DNA from: Neofusicoccum parvum | Lineage: Eukaryota > Ascomycota > Dothideomycetes > Botryosphaeriales > Botryosphaeriaceae | Direction of reading: 5' to 3' | Assembly: GCA_020912385.1 (NCBI GenBank) | Contig: CP087208.1 | Coordinates: 806,001-870,000 of the forward strand | Length of the DNA: 64,000 bases | In this document: positions 10,773 through 22,323 of the stretch, in pieces | Position numbering within the stretch: position 1 is the stretch's first letter | Layout of the letters: every line of letters starts with the position of its first letter | Position numbers and translations under genes: made by a program | Notes under the pieces: model-generated | What the model saw: only the letters and a program-made list of their open reading frames with translations | What the model was told of the DNA's origin: nothing | The model's database searches: none

Positions 10773-12220
10773 ATGCCTGGCGGCGTGGTGCCTCCGCTGG
10801 AGCTGGTACTCCAATGGCAGACTGACGCCTTCCCCCACGGCATCCGCGCCCCGCCGACCCTGACTGTCATCGCCGTCGTTTTCACTGCTCTGGCATTGGC
10901 AACTACTCTCGCTAGACTGTACGACCGCGTCATGGTCAGACACAATGCGGGCGTGGACGACGTGCTTATTTCAATAGCCTTGGTTTGTTGCACATCTTGC
11001 CTGTTGCGAGGACTGCGCGCTAACCCGTGATTTAAGGTTCCGCAAATCGGACTCTGCATCACAACCTGTCTCGGTTGGTGTTCACGCCTCTCAGACCATT
11101 CGAACAGCTCTGCTAACGCACCGGCCTTTTCATCCAACAGCCGAACAGCTGTACGGCTTCGACCGCCACGCCTGGGACATCACGCCAGAAATGGCCCCGC
11201 TCAGCAGAAAGGTTTGCGCTCCCCAGGTCTGCAGAAAACGCCGTTCTGATCCCAGAGCACAGATCACGCTCTCAACCTCCATGCTGTATCTATGCAGCAC
11301 AAGTCTAACCAAGATCTCAATTCTTGGCTTCTACCGTCGAATCGGCAAGATCCGCCCGTGGTTTAAATGGACCATCTGGGCCAACATGGCCTACATTGGC
11401 GCCTACACCATAACTTTCATCATAGCTCTCCCTCTCGAATGTACCCCAGTGAACGCATACTGGAACAAGGTCAATCCTATCTGGGCCCTCAGCCACGTCA
11501 ACCAGTATACTTGCATCAACGAAGGAGCCGGAAATATTGCCGCCGGCGCCATTAGTGCTTCGCAAGATCTCATCGCGTGCATCCTCCCCATGGCCATATT
11601 CTGGGACCTCCGCATCTCCAAGCGCGCAAAGGTGGCTCTCGGCGTAGTCTTCAGCCTGGGTCTCTTGTAAGTCTGCCCTCCCGCACGGCCAGAGAAGCCA
11701 CCGCTGACGCCAACGCAGCACATGCGCCTGCGGCATCCTCCGCACATTCTACCTCTACCGCATCTTCTTCCAGACCTACGACACCACCTGGACCTCGCGC
11801 TGGGCGTTCGCGCTCACCCTCGTCGAGTCGTCCATGGGGCTGATCTGCGCGTCCATCCCGGCGCTGAAGAGCAGCCTGCACCGCTCGTTCACCGCCTTCA
11901 TCAGCTCGACGACGGCCGGCAGCAAGAGCAAGCGGTGGAAGAACCCGTTCTTCCGCAGCTACCGGTCCTCGCAGGCCTACGTCAACTGGAGCTCGTCGGA
12001 CGCGAGCCGCCGCACGGAAGGCGGGCCCACCACGCCGCACAACACGTACAGTAAGCACCCGCACGCATGAACACGGCGTTCCACCCACGCTGACGGAACG
12101 GCCTTTGCAGACAGCCGCAGCTCCCGCTTCTCGCAGTCACACCGCAAATCGGCTCCGCCCAAAAGCCTCTCGGAGCTGGAGCTGAGCCCGACGGCGAAAC
12201 ACCAGAGCCTGGAGGTGTGA
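10773..12220 (+). CDS. Fungal-rhodopsin-domain (PTH11-related) receptor-like membrane protein
   Basis: A 387-aa seven-helix plasma-membrane protein of the fungal rhodopsin family, related to PTH11-type receptors; no CFEM domain is present. Six exons: 10773-10982, 11037-11073, 11141-11211, 11263-11666, 11719-12050 and 12111-12220. All five introns are GT-AG, 51-67 nt, and phases agree throughout. Family features are HNAGVDDVLISIAL at the end of helix 2 (the usual G-x-DD block), YGFDRHAWDI in the first outer loop, SLTKISILGFYRRI in helix 3, the ALPLECTPVNAYW loop, and SSMGLICASIPALK in helix 7. The C-tail is Ser-rich and hydrophilic, as expected for a cytosolic tail. A ligand cannot be predicted. 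The small exon 2 (37 nt) is needed for a continuous protein. Confidence 0.9.
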
Positions 12221-14675
12221 GCGGAGCCGGACAACCCCCTTTCCCAACACACTCCTTTCGCACATCCCGGAGACGGAATGTCTGGATGGCAGAAGATTGG
12301 CCTGTGGAATGTGCCGCAGTGCCTCCCCTCCCCCCTCTCTCTGGCATCGTTGAGGTGGCGACTTCGGCCCTGCTCTTGTGGGGCTCGCGAGGTCCACGAC
12401 GTGCACACGGGGTTCCGGAGAGACCCTTGCCGGTCAGCTCGAAACTGTCTTTTCAGGAAATTCAGTGTGAAGATTCATTATTTTTTCTTTTTTTGCAAGA
12501 CGAAGCCCCGGTGACAGGGGTGGCATCCACCTAATTGCGCAACGAACGGGGAGCGAAACCGCTCTCTCACGAGCTCACGGCCGTAAAGACTGGAAGTGCA
12601 ATGCGCGCATCTGCTTTTGAGTTTCAGGTTGAGTTTCACGGATGGTTGGGAGGGCGGGCAGGGATGGATATTGCAGGATTCGGGACTGAGGGGATAGGAG
12701 GGGCAGGCTATGGGTGCGTGTGGCTGAGCGGGAGGTCTTTCAGCTGCGACGGAGAGGGTGTGGCGGGGATGCGGCGCCATCGCAGTTTCAGGATCTGCAG
12801 GAAAATGGGCTGGACCGCCGGTCTCGGCACTGCCCTGCACCGCGTCCACGTGAACCAGAATACTCCACCGGATCGCCGTGCCAGCGGCCTGGGTCGGCGA
12901 AGACGCTCAAAGCGGCCTCCTCGCGCGGAGGGGCTCTGTGGGAAGGATCGTGGGCGGGAGCACGGCAGGCTGCTCGTCGCTTGAAGACCCGGAGAGTGCA
13001 TTCTGGGCCATGAGTTGCTGCCGCTTCGTCCTCCGTTTTTGGGATAGCATCGTAATTAGAGTTGAGGTAATGGATGGATGACGCTCTACCCGCCATAGGG
13101 TAGCACTAGCGGCCTATAACGCAGCGCAGCTATGGCGGAAAGAGACAACAGGGTCTGAGACAATGATTTCCAATTGTTGTTTGGCCTGCAGAGGCCGATC
13201 TCCCGACAGCGCGCCTATCATTCGTGCTTGTCGAGAGCAACCTGCATTAGCCGTCGGCTGCCGCACCCCTCTCAAGTCAGTTGCGTGGGATGTCGAAGCA
13301 TTTTATCCGGACCTTCCGAAACGGGTTAGCGCCGCCCCGTGGAGCACCCTCAAATAGGTAAATGGATGTGCAGACGCTCAATGTCGGCCCGCTCCGGGTA
13401 TGGCACCGGCCTACAAGCACCCCGATGGCTCTACCCATGCTATCAACTCCTCAACAGAAGGATCACGATGCAGTTACCAAAACAGGTTTCTGCGTAGGGT
13501 ACATGTTCAGAAGCGCGGACCGAGACGCCGATAGTCTTGCCATTCCGCCCGCCCTGCACCGGACTCTTCAGTAGCGCCAAACTCTCTCCGCAAGCATGGG
13601 TTAGCTTCCACCCAAGCGGCTCGGGACGCACCTATCTCGCCAGCGTAACAAAATACCAGATTTCTTATCGTCGCTTATTATTGTGTCTCGTTGTCGAAGG
13701 GTATCATGACATCGACCACACACATCGAACACACACACACACCGCCCTAAAATCTCACCACGTCCCTCCTCCTTCCTCCCGCTCAACCCCACCTCCCCGC
13801 CACCCCTCCCCGCCCAAACCCCTGATCCCCCTCCATCCCACCGGCGCCACCCGCTCCGGCCACGGCCGCTCCAGCTCCGCCACCCACCCGCCCTCCAACT
13901 CCCGCGCCACCCGCCCGCCCCGCCCCCTGATCACCCTCCAACTCCCGCACCCACGCCTCACCTCCACCCCCTGGCCGCAGCGGATCAGTTGAGTTGGGAC
14001 CATCGACAGTGCTCGTGACTCCGCGAGCCTTAACGACTACCGGGCTGAACCCTGCACATTTCCGGCTCGCGATGGTTTTTGATTAACCGGGCTGCCGCAC
14101 TGCCGTTGACCCATTGTGCTGCTGGCACGAACGCGCTTGGCTCTTCTATGGCGCAGTCCCAAGCGAGGTCTTGTCGGAATCCAGAGGGTTGGTGCTGCGG
14201 CATGAACTGCTCGAGACTAGCGTGGCGCAAATCCCAACGTGTCGTTCAAACGAGATGATAAAGGTTTGAAGGAGTGCGGAAGCCGGGCGGAAAAGGTGTT
14301 GATGTTGTGCTACGAAGTACGCGAGGGGGAAAAGAATCTGGTGTGAGGCAGTAGCGCACGGACTACTCACCACGGGTTGCCGGGTCAGCAGCCCATCGAA
14401 CTCCCTGCTGTTCGACCTCCATATCTCTACCTCTACGTGATTTCCTTTTACTCGCCTTGTCACACGAAGGCTGCCTGCTTAGATTCACAATCTATGTAGC
14501 ATTTCACTTTGGCAAATAGTCATCGCGGATCACTTTCTCATGCAAAAGGAAGAAGATCTGTGTACTCCAGTTGCCTTTCTATAGTCGCAACCTCTATCTA
14601 GCAAGTTATATCTTTAACCACCCTGCGGTATCGCCTTTCTCCCAGAAGCTCCATTTTGACATTTGTATAGTCGTG
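12221..14675. other. 2.5-kb intergenic region, no gene supported
   Basis: Between two convergent receptor-like genes. Contains a T-rich run near 12480, an AC repeat at about 13728-13743 and a C-rich block at 13750-13985. The minus-strand translation of that block (13755-14003) is Gly/Arg/Trp-rich and matches no family I know. Confidence 0.55.
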
Positions 14676-15974
14676 TCAGTCGATACCTTTACTGATCTGA
14701 GACTTTCTGATGCTCTGAGACAAGACGGTTGTAACCACTATCTGGCTTCCATTCCTCCCATCTTTGCTATTCGGAATGCTGTTCACAGTCGCTCTCATCT
14801 CGATATCCGTCGTACATATCCCCCGAGAGTCCCCGCCATAGATTCTGCCAGCCTGTGATGCTTCTGAGAGAGAGGTTATAAGACCATACTGTTGGGGATC
14901 TGTCCGCTGTCTGCCGCCCAGATCAATTATGCTCGAGGTGTGTCCATTGGAAGAAAGCCCCGGAAGCATGCGGCTAACAAGAGGTTTGAAAGTCGGTAGC
15001 GATGCGCAGATCACGGCTACGTTGATCTCGATGGAGGACCAGACGGTAGCGTCAACATTTTCCCATGAGGCGTCAATCTTGTCGGTAAGTGTATAGATGT
15101 AGATAATCCGGAGTAATGATGTAATTGTGCCACCACATGATGTTAGCTCCCTCTGCGTGCACAAACAGAAAATTGAAGAGACGTACATTGCACCTAGGGA
15201 GAATAGGATTATCAAGGTAACTCTCTGCTTCCGCGAAATCTTCAGACGCCGTATTATGGGTACCGGTAGGTATATGATGAATATATCGAACGAAATGGTG
15301 AAGACGGCGTGGAAAATCCAGAAGGCTTTAATGTCTATGCACAGGCCCGGATTTTCACCGTTCCAGAAACCGGACACCGGTTTACAGCTGAATATCGTGA
15401 CAATGACTGCCTGCAACGTATATAGAGCGACGAAGATGAGCATACAGATGAGAGTGATACGCGTAGCCTTTGTGACCGCAAAGACACGGAGGTACTGGAA
15501 GATGATGGAGACTCTCGTGAAGCCAATGCTGGCCTGATAGGAGACAAAGTTCAGCCAGAAATACTGTTTAGAGTCAGCCATCAGTCATAAATGTAATTTG
15601 ATAACAATAAATGCTTACAAAAAACATGTGTGACTGCATTCCCTCGCTGAGATCGCCCATATGCTTCCCAAAACCCCACTTGACCTCTGCCAAAATCAAC
15701 ACGCACATCATACAGTAAAGGAACAACAACGCTTACGCTGCGAAACCATTACGGTTGAAACTGAAATGGCTATCTAAAGAAAGTCAGCATGATTTCTCCC
15801 GCGAAGTGTAAGCTGTTGACATACTTCAGACATGAATATGAAAAAATCATCCCAACCCGCAGCTTTCTTTACTAGCAGGCGGACATAGAGCCGTAGGAAT
15901 ACGACAATAGCCGAAGCGATAGTCAGGACAGTTGTCACCACGATTGTACGAGGTCCTTTGTCGGCGACTGTCAT
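14676..15974 (-). CDS. Fungal-rhodopsin-domain receptor-like protein with an aberrant fourth intron
   Basis: Second PTH11-related seven-helix protein, about 380 aa as read here. Exons: 15974-15825, 15773-15737, 15686-15619 and 15563-14676. Introns 1-3 are clean GT-AG. Family marks are KKAAGWDDFFIFMSE (G-x-DD block), YQASIGFTRVSIIFQYLRVF in helix 3, VTIFSCKPVSGFWNG, and INVAVICASLPTFKPL in helix 7. Between LFSLGA and TSLLRIIYIY, 18 extra residues are read from 15186-15133. That stretch starts GTACGT and has CTAAC in place, but ends GG where AG should stand. It is in frame and stop-free, so translation survives if it is retained, but the insert falls in a transmembrane helix. Function may therefore be impaired. 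Confidence 0.8.
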
Positions 15975-17787
15975 TGTGAGATAGACTTGAAAAATTTGGA
16001 CCCAGCCAGCATCCAGTACAGCTCGACGGCAGCAGCATTCGAAAACTGAAAGTTTTCAAAAAGGATATCACTCGGTACAATTGTATGACTTCTTGCAGTA
16101 CCTAGCCTTGACGTGGGCTTGTATGGACGTTGCAAGCCGGCTATCCTCGGAAGTCATTGACTCGTTTGGCGAAATGTTTTGACCCGGCAAGAAAAAAAAA
16201 AGCCGCGTAGCGCAAGCCACACGGCGTTACACGGAAGTTATCGATTCGCTAATTATCTATCTCTGCTGTTTCTCTGCGTCGTCTCAACTCATGGGCTGTG
16301 GTGCGGATTCTCTTCACAGACTCAGTATGGCAAAGCTGAAACACCAAGACGGCAGTCTCCGCATGAATTTTGCTGACAGAGCTTTAACCTGTTTTGTCAG
16401 GTGAATCGAGTCTTGGCTGTTTAATCCGAGAGGGCTGAGGGAAAAGAGAAGGAGTTTATACTGGTAGATTGGTTAGCTGTTTCAGGGCCCTGCCTTCCGT
16501 GGAATTCATAGTTCGTATTGATGGCGGGGAATGGCGTCAGCGGAACATTCAACCGTCAATGCTCTTTCGAATTTCTCGGTTTTTCGGTCATTATGAGCGT
16601 GTTGTAGACTCTTCAATACAGAACTCCTGTTCTGCTCTGATAGTGTCCCTGCGGCGATATCTAGTCTACAATGACATCTGTGGTTTCAAAACGATGCTCT
16701 ACACTTCTTCATGATATATTTGCAGTCCAACGGTCCATTCAAACTCTTTATTATTGAGCGGACCTCGGAGAATTTCCCTAATGAGTACTGAAAATTTCGC
16801 CGTACAATACTTCGGGGAATCTACACGGGAGTTCCCCCACCGAGACGGCGAAATCAAAGCTTGGAAAGATCTACACTAGGATGATTCGTGCGTGCTCAAC
16901 ATAGCGCACGTTCTAGAGCTGCGGTAGGATGACTTACGTGTGATTTAGCTCTGCTAGTGGGGATTGTCTCGTAGTCTGAGACATATCCCTGTAGCTTGGG
17001 GAATTCTGGAAGACGGAGAGCAGCATCTCGTATTTAAGGTTCGGGTGCCTCATTGGCTCTGTAGTAGGCTCCTACGTTTAATGTTGCTGGTGTTAACTAG
17101 ATCAACGCTGTATTGTGGTACAGTCTGTTACTGCACGGTAGAGATAAAAAGACCGAAAACAGCTTCTACGGTGTTTACGATGTTCAACAGTATTGGAGTG
17201 TCCATAGTTCGCAAGCGAAGATCCTGTGGTATGATAACCTGTGGCTTTTATTTGATGCATGAATTTATCCGGATTAAGCAGGTAGAAATCACGAATAAGT
17301 CGCAGCCTTGCTCGCCAAGCATCATGATCTCGCGGCTAGGCTGTTGTCCAACCTTGACTACGAGGTTATTCGAGTCCCAATGACGTACTGCAGACCGAAG
17401 CCATTGGTATCTACGATTCAATGCCATCAAGTAGCAAAAGGAAAGGGGATTCCTATGGTTGACCCAAGAAAATGCCGCATTATCTGATCTCTTGACACCA
17501 ACAAGTAGAGCAAAAAAGGTTTCATGGCGCAATCAATGCTGTGTATACGAGCTTTGAAGTTGAGACACGGGCTCATGCGATGCCTGTACTATCAGGAAGC
17601 ATTCTTGGTGTGTTTCTTGACTGTACGCCTGATGAAATGCCTAACAACAAACCGTGCAGTGTCTATACCATGGGTCCATGATTGATAGTACAAAAAGGAG
17701 CGCTTCTTTGACCTGATCCAGCAGACAGCACAAAAACGACCTTCGCTCTTTACCACCATTCATATTTAACATTCATTTTCAAACGTC
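15975..17787. other. 1.8-kb intergenic region, no gene supported
   Basis: Lower GC than the flanks. A minus-strand open frame at 17248-17525 gives a rather protein-like translation, but no start context, partner exon or family motif could be found. Otherwise nothing recognised. Confidence 0.5.
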
Positions 17788-18640
17788 ATGCGGGCTCACT
17801 TCTCCTCATCGCTGTTGATATTCCTCAACCTTCTGGTTGCTGTCCTTGCGGCAGGACCGTTACAAGTCACTCTTTTCGAGAACGGTAGCAATGGTGCCGT
17901 TTTCACATCCAAGTTGACGGTGAAGGGTGGAACGGGAAAACTCTCAGATGATCAAATATCTGATCTCGCCCGTACTGGATACGGGGAGATGATCGACATC
18001 TGCAAGCAGAAAGGTTCCAGATTTTGGGATAAGAAGCGGCCTACAACCATGGGCGCACTTGCAGTCGGGAATGAGATCTATCTGTCCTCGGCCTTCCGTG
18101 GAGAAAAGGGGAGCTTTATTATCAACCAAGCCGACTCCAAGAACCCGTAAGTAAATTGACGACGTATGAGGCGGAAAGGCTAAGATATTCTAGTATGAAA
18201 GATTGTCTCCAGACATGTGCGAAGGAACAAGGAAATGTTAATCACAAGAACCAGGGAAATTGTGTAAGCAGTCACGCTCCAGCATATGGGATTATCTGCC
18301 GTTGCTGACTCGTATCTTTCAACAGGCAGAGTGCGTTGCGATGTATCTTTGGTACAAGGACCACGGAAACACCGCAAAGCTCGCCGACCAGAGCGCTAAG
18401 GTCGTTGCAGTCTATGTCGAGAAGCCTTTGAAGAGGGGCGACCAATTCAGCCCTAACGATGTCAAGATCTTCGACCCATGTGGAGCTACGGGCGACAAAT
18501 GGGGCTGCGATCTAGTTACCAAGAAGGAGAAGGTGAAGGCGATCAAGAACGCGTCAAGCTCCAGCTCATCCGGCGGCGCTTTCACTCCATACGACCCGAA
18601 GGCTATCTCGGGGACGTCACCCATGAGCCCGTTCAACTGA
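17788..18640 (+). CDS. Small secreted protein with deaminase-like motifs
   Basis: A 247-aa predicted secreted protein. Exons: 17788-18146, 18194-18263 and 18326-18640 (introns 47 and 62 nt). Residues 1-21 form a signal peptide (hydrophobic LLIFLNLLVAVLAA). Three features occur in the order expected of a zinc-dependent deaminase fold: a strand MGALAVGNEIYLSS at 88-101; a helix opened by Cys143-Ala-Glu145 (the C/H-x-E motif), continuing as CVAMYLWY; and, after a strand KVVAVYV, Pro194-Cys195 with a further Cys204. The Cys-x8-Cys spacing is wider than the classical PCxxC, so the assignment is a hypothesis. Other cysteines (71, 124, 128, 146) could make disulfides. Homologous folds occur in bacterial and fungal secreted nucleic-acid-modifying toxins; it could equally be an unrelated effector-like protein. 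The Ser-rich C-tail looks disordered. Confidence 0.75.
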
Positions 18641-19071
18641 TTTCATCTTTCAGATTCAGGAGCGGTGAATGGACGATGCCTTGCCATTTCTCCCTGTCTC
18701 TGACGCTTCGGCTCTAAATCTCCCTCATACCGGTTTTCACCGGTAGTCGCTCATTTACGTCCTGTATTCTCATCTGCTGTATATAGGTTTTGTTTTCGCA
18801 CTTCCTTTCCCTTGCAAAATAGATTGGTCCGGACCTCAATTGCTACGCTTGACTCAAAGTGAAACGTTGAAACGGTGTTGGCGTAATGCGGATGACGCAC
18901 GTTCCCGGTAGATCTTTAAAATCGATGGATTGCTAGCCTAGCTTGCCAAGAAAAACTGCATAGCCCTATTGGTAGATATTCTTGCCCCGGTTCATATATA
19001 ATCAGGGCCCAAAACAAGATTACCGCTCGAGCACAAACTCATCAATTTTCTTTGGCACTTCCCATCAACCA
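18641..19071. other. Intergenic between secreted protein and F-box gene
   Basis: 431 bp holding the 3' end of the secreted-protein transcript and the promoter of the F-box gene. Nothing seen besides the TATA-like element at 18995. Confidence 0.6.
18995..19001 (+). promoter_or_regulatory. TATA box of the F-box gene
   Basis: TATATAA lies 77 nt before the chosen ATG at 19072. It falls inside the upstream extension of the open frame, which argues against a start further upstream. Confidence 0.5.
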
Positions 19072-20544
19072 ATGCATGCAAGTTCTTGGCAAGGGATTGA
19101 TCCATCAACACGACAACGAGCAATGCTTCCGCCGCTGAGTCTTCCAACAGAAATTCTGGACGCAATTCTCGTCCATTTAAATACCCATGATCTGCGTGAC
19201 TTGGCTCTCACTTCCAAAACGCTCAATTCGGCATCTACAGCGCACATGTATCGTTCAATTAAGTGGACGTGGTCGAAAGAACAACGCATTCTACGCCCTT
19301 CTATCCATTTGCTTCTTAGAAGCATCACTCAGAACCCATCACTGACCGGTTTGATTGAACACGTCTCCTTCAAAACGGTTGGCCGACTTCACAGTAATGA
19401 ACGTCCTCAGCTACAAGCCCAGGTTCCCTCCGCAGACGTCACGATGGTAGCTGAGTTTGTGTTCCTGGAACAATTGCCTTCACCCGACCACCTGATAGAA
19501 GAGTTCAGAGACGGATACATCGATGTAGCGATTATGCTGCTCCTTTCAAAGCTGCCAAATCTCAAATCCCTGGCCCTCGGGATCGACTTCCAACGACCGT
19601 ACAACAACTCTCCCAACTCAATTGGAGCCAAGCTTCAGCACGTATTGTTGGCTTCGGCTTCGGCGAGAGCTTTCAAATCTCAGAAGCTTCGGCAGATCTC
19701 CCTTTCCACAGATCTAATATCAGCCTCGGACTGCTTCGATGACGTTGTTGACACCGACCAATCATTGCCGCTACTCTGTGCTCCGAATTTAGAGTACGCT
19801 GATATCAAAATCGACGAGAAACCCCCAGTGCGTCGTACAGCCTACCCAGAATCTTCTCCTATGCTGAGGAGCCTCCGCATACATAACAGCTGTGTCACAG
19901 AGGCTACGGTCGCGTCAATTCTGTCCAACACACCGAGGCTCGAGAACCTGGAGATTGATCTCTGGCGCCCATCTTCGTGGCTAGACCACCATCCGGGCTT
20001 CGACGGAGCCAGCCTCATGGCAGGTCTTTCACGTACCCAAGCATCCCTCAGGCGGCTCAAAATCTCTTACTCTCCCTACGGCGACGATAATCCAGACTAC
20101 ATGGACCTCGGACGGCTTTGGCTGCATCGCCCGCTCGGAACCGCTCTCCGCAGCTTTTCCGCTCTTGAGGAGCTTGAGATATCTTTGATTGCCCTTCTCG
20201 GATGGGATCCAGTGCGTGCACCTTGCTTGGCCGAGGTTGTTCCCACGGGCCTCCACGAGTTGCGTATCAGAGATGATGGCTGCCAGTTGATGCATTGGAA
20301 ATGGAAGGCTCCAGCGTGCCTAAGGGCTCTGAAGGACCTTTTCCGATTGAAAGACACGTGCGTACCAATGATGCGGCGGATCACTCTCATATTGGAAGGA
20401 CTACAAGGGGGATGGGATCAGACAGAACGCCAAAAGCTGGCTTTAATGTGTGAGGTTGTGGGGGTGGAGATGGAGGTCCGAAGAGACTGGGATGATGATC
20501 TGTTGGATGGTTATCCGTGGTCAGACAGCTCCGATGGGGAATAA
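19072..20544 (+). CDS. F-box protein
   Basis: A 490-aa single-exon protein. An F-box near the N-terminus (LPPLSLPTEILDAILVHLN, then LRDLALTSKTLNSAS, residues about 19-54) should bind Skp1 and make this a substrate adaptor of an SCF ubiquitin ligase. The rest has irregular leucine-rich segments (LRSLRIHNSCVTEATVASIL; LEELEISLIALLG) that may form degenerate LRRs for target binding. The ATG at 19072 follows a TATA box; an inner ATG at 19123 sits immediately before the F-box and is an alternative start. The C-terminus is acidic. Such proteins are numerous and variable in filamentous fungi, and the target is unknown. Confidence 0.85.
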   Translation: MHASSWQGIDPSTRQRAMLPPLSLPTEILDAILVHLNTHDLRDLALTSKTLNSASTAHMYRSIKWTWSKEQRILRPSIHLLLRSITQNPSLTGLIEHVSFKTVGRLHSNERPQLQAQVPSADVTMVAEFVFLEQLPSPDHLIEEFRDGYIDVAIMLLLSKLPNLKSLALGIDFQRPYNNSPNSIGAKLQHVLLASASARAFKSQKLRQISLSTDLISASDCFDDVVDTDQSLPLLCAPNLEYADIKIDEKPPVRRTAYPESSPMLRSLRIHNSCVTEATVASILSNTPRLENLEIDLWRPSSWLDHHPGFDGASLMAGLSRTQASLRRLKISYSPYGDDNPDYMDLGRLWLHRPLGTALRSFSALEELEISLIALLGWDPVRAPCLAEVVPTGLHELRIRDDGCQLMHWKWKAPACLRALKDLFRLKDTCVPMMRRITLILEGLQGGWDQTERQKLALMCEVVGVEMEVRRDWDDDLLDGYPWSDSSDGE

Positions 20545-20901
20545 AGGATTTTGCGGAACTTTCTGTTTTTAATGCTTGATTTCACTTATAAATTTTTGAG
20601 ACACCAAGTCAAAAGGTGATTCGCAGTTTCGGGGCGTGGAATCTTTGTCGCTTTAGGTAAATAGCTCCAGTGTCATCATTTCCCTCATAGTATTACGGGA
20701 GACGTCTGATAAGATCTTGCTTCTTCATAACAGTATGCTTGTTTCCTGGTTTCGATTACACAGTCAAGGAAATTTGAAGATTCATCATTCAGTCCACATG
20801 CTGCTTTGCACCAATGCGGCGATTATACTCTATCGTTGATTTTGCATAAAAACAACAAGTCCCTAAATACACCATCGTAGTGCCAAGGCCTTCTACCGGT
20901 C
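20545..20901. other. Convergent intergenic
   Basis: 357 bp between the stops of the F-box gene and the minus-strand seven-helix gene. AT-rich, probably the two 3' UTRs; nothing else seen. Confidence 0.6.
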
Positions 20902-22323
20902 TTATTGAATGGGAGTTGCCGCACTGTAAGCATAGTCCACGCGGTGGCTGACATGAATTCCCGAGGGAGGTAGAATTCCCATATCACTCTCGTTATCCCC
21001 AACACTTCGCTCGCTATTGACCTGCTTAGCCTCCACGGTAGTTGTGATATGGTTGCTGTCGCTACTTCTTAGCTCGAACTCATGAGGAAGATCGACCTGA
21101 GGTCCAAGCCTGTTCGTCCACTGGTTTTTCAAGCCACGCGAACCACCGGAGTTGTTAAGTGATGGGGCGCCTCTTCCCGAAACGCGCGAGTCGGTGTGGT
21201 TGAAACCGTTGATTGTCCATGCCACTTTTGCTTGCTTTTCGTCAGAGCGCAGCGTAAGGGTCATCTGTACATTCAGAGGTGAGCAGTTGCAATCGCCGAG
21301 AAAAACTCTAGGAAATTAGAAAGCAGTGTTGGGAGAGCACTCACGTAGAAGAGGAGCACAGCGTTGGCAAAAATGTCGATACTGCAAGACCCAAGACAGA
21401 GCCATCCAGGAGCCTCAATCATGATCAGCATGATAAGGTTACTCATTGTTGCAATGACAGAGCCGAGCGAGGTCCAGAGAGCCTTGATCGCCAAGTTCCG
21501 CAGCTTTCGATTTATGAACTGGTTTCTGAACAAGGGTATCACGAACATAGCAAGTAGGTAAACTTGCACAAGTCAGCATACAACCGACGAATGAAAACGG
21601 TAATACGAAATCACTTACGGTTAACGAACACGTCAAGAGACATAAGGGGAATAAGTGCCCACCATTCCCAGCCGAATATACAAACACCATCCTCTCTGAT
21701 AGAAAATTTTCGGCCGACCTGCAGACAGTGTTGGCGAGAATGTTTATCCACAGGAACGTGGAGCTTACCTCAAGTAGAATGAAGACCACCAGCCAGCATC
21801 CCAGAAGAAAGAAGTTGAAGCGATAGTGCCACGATCTCATGCGAACTCCACCCCCTCGCACAATGAAGGCACGCTCCATGAGACTGTTGTAAAGCTGTCA
21901 GTGGTTGAAATAGCAAGTTGAGAATGAATGCTCACAAGAGGTAAACTCCGAGCTTAGTAGTTGTGTAGAACCAGGTGCACAGGAAAAGACCTCTTGAGCA
22001 TTCCGTGAGACTCTGGCTCAGGCCGACTCCGAGACTGAGCACACCTCCGACAAGAATGTAGCACCAGCTTGCTAGGAGAGCGATGAGGATTGTGACTTTT
22101 GAGTACGGCATTCTCCACTGCAACAATGTAAATTAGCGACAGATCATCGCGAAGTAGACAAACCACGTACGCTGGTCATCTCGCGGAACGTCTGCACAGG
22201 CGGGAAACGTGTGAAGAGCATAATGCTCATGATTGGCAGACAGACTAGATAGCTAATCGCGACAGCGATCTGAACTTTGTGGTCCGGGAACCAGGGGACT
22301 TTGTCGAAACCAACTTCGTACAT
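20902..22323 (-). CDS. Multi-exon seven-helix membrane protein, receptor-like
   Basis: A 376-aa membrane protein from six exons: 22323-22171, 22117-21936, 21883-21769, 21718-21619, 21562-21345 and 21264-20902. All introns are GT-AG, 50-79 nt, and phases agree. I count about seven hydrophobic segments, including VQIAVAISYLVCLPIMSIML, ILIALLASWCYILVGGVLSL, LLGCWLVVFILLEV, WALIPLMSLDVFVN, LLAMFVIPLF and NAVLLFYMTL. Between the helices are charged loops such as FLMERAFIVRGGGVRMRSW. The last 110 residues are a hydrophilic Ser/Asn-rich tail, as in receptors. It does not show the G-x-DD block of the fungal-rhodopsin family, so it is a separate family, possibly one of the less-studied fungal GPCR-like classes. 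No ligand or pathway can be assigned. Confidence 0.75.

Noticed and set aside
13755..14003. Gly/Arg/Trp-rich minus-strand frame in a C-rich block
   Set aside because: It has two loosely similar WRxIRG segments but no family, start or splice partner; probably low-complexity DNA.
17248..17532. Possible minus-strand coding fragment
   Set aside because: It is protein-like in parts, but no start, partner exon or homologous motif was found.
18982..19071. Longer F-box protein starting upstream
   Set aside because: The upstream start is TTG and the TATA box lies inside the extension; the first ATG is 19072.
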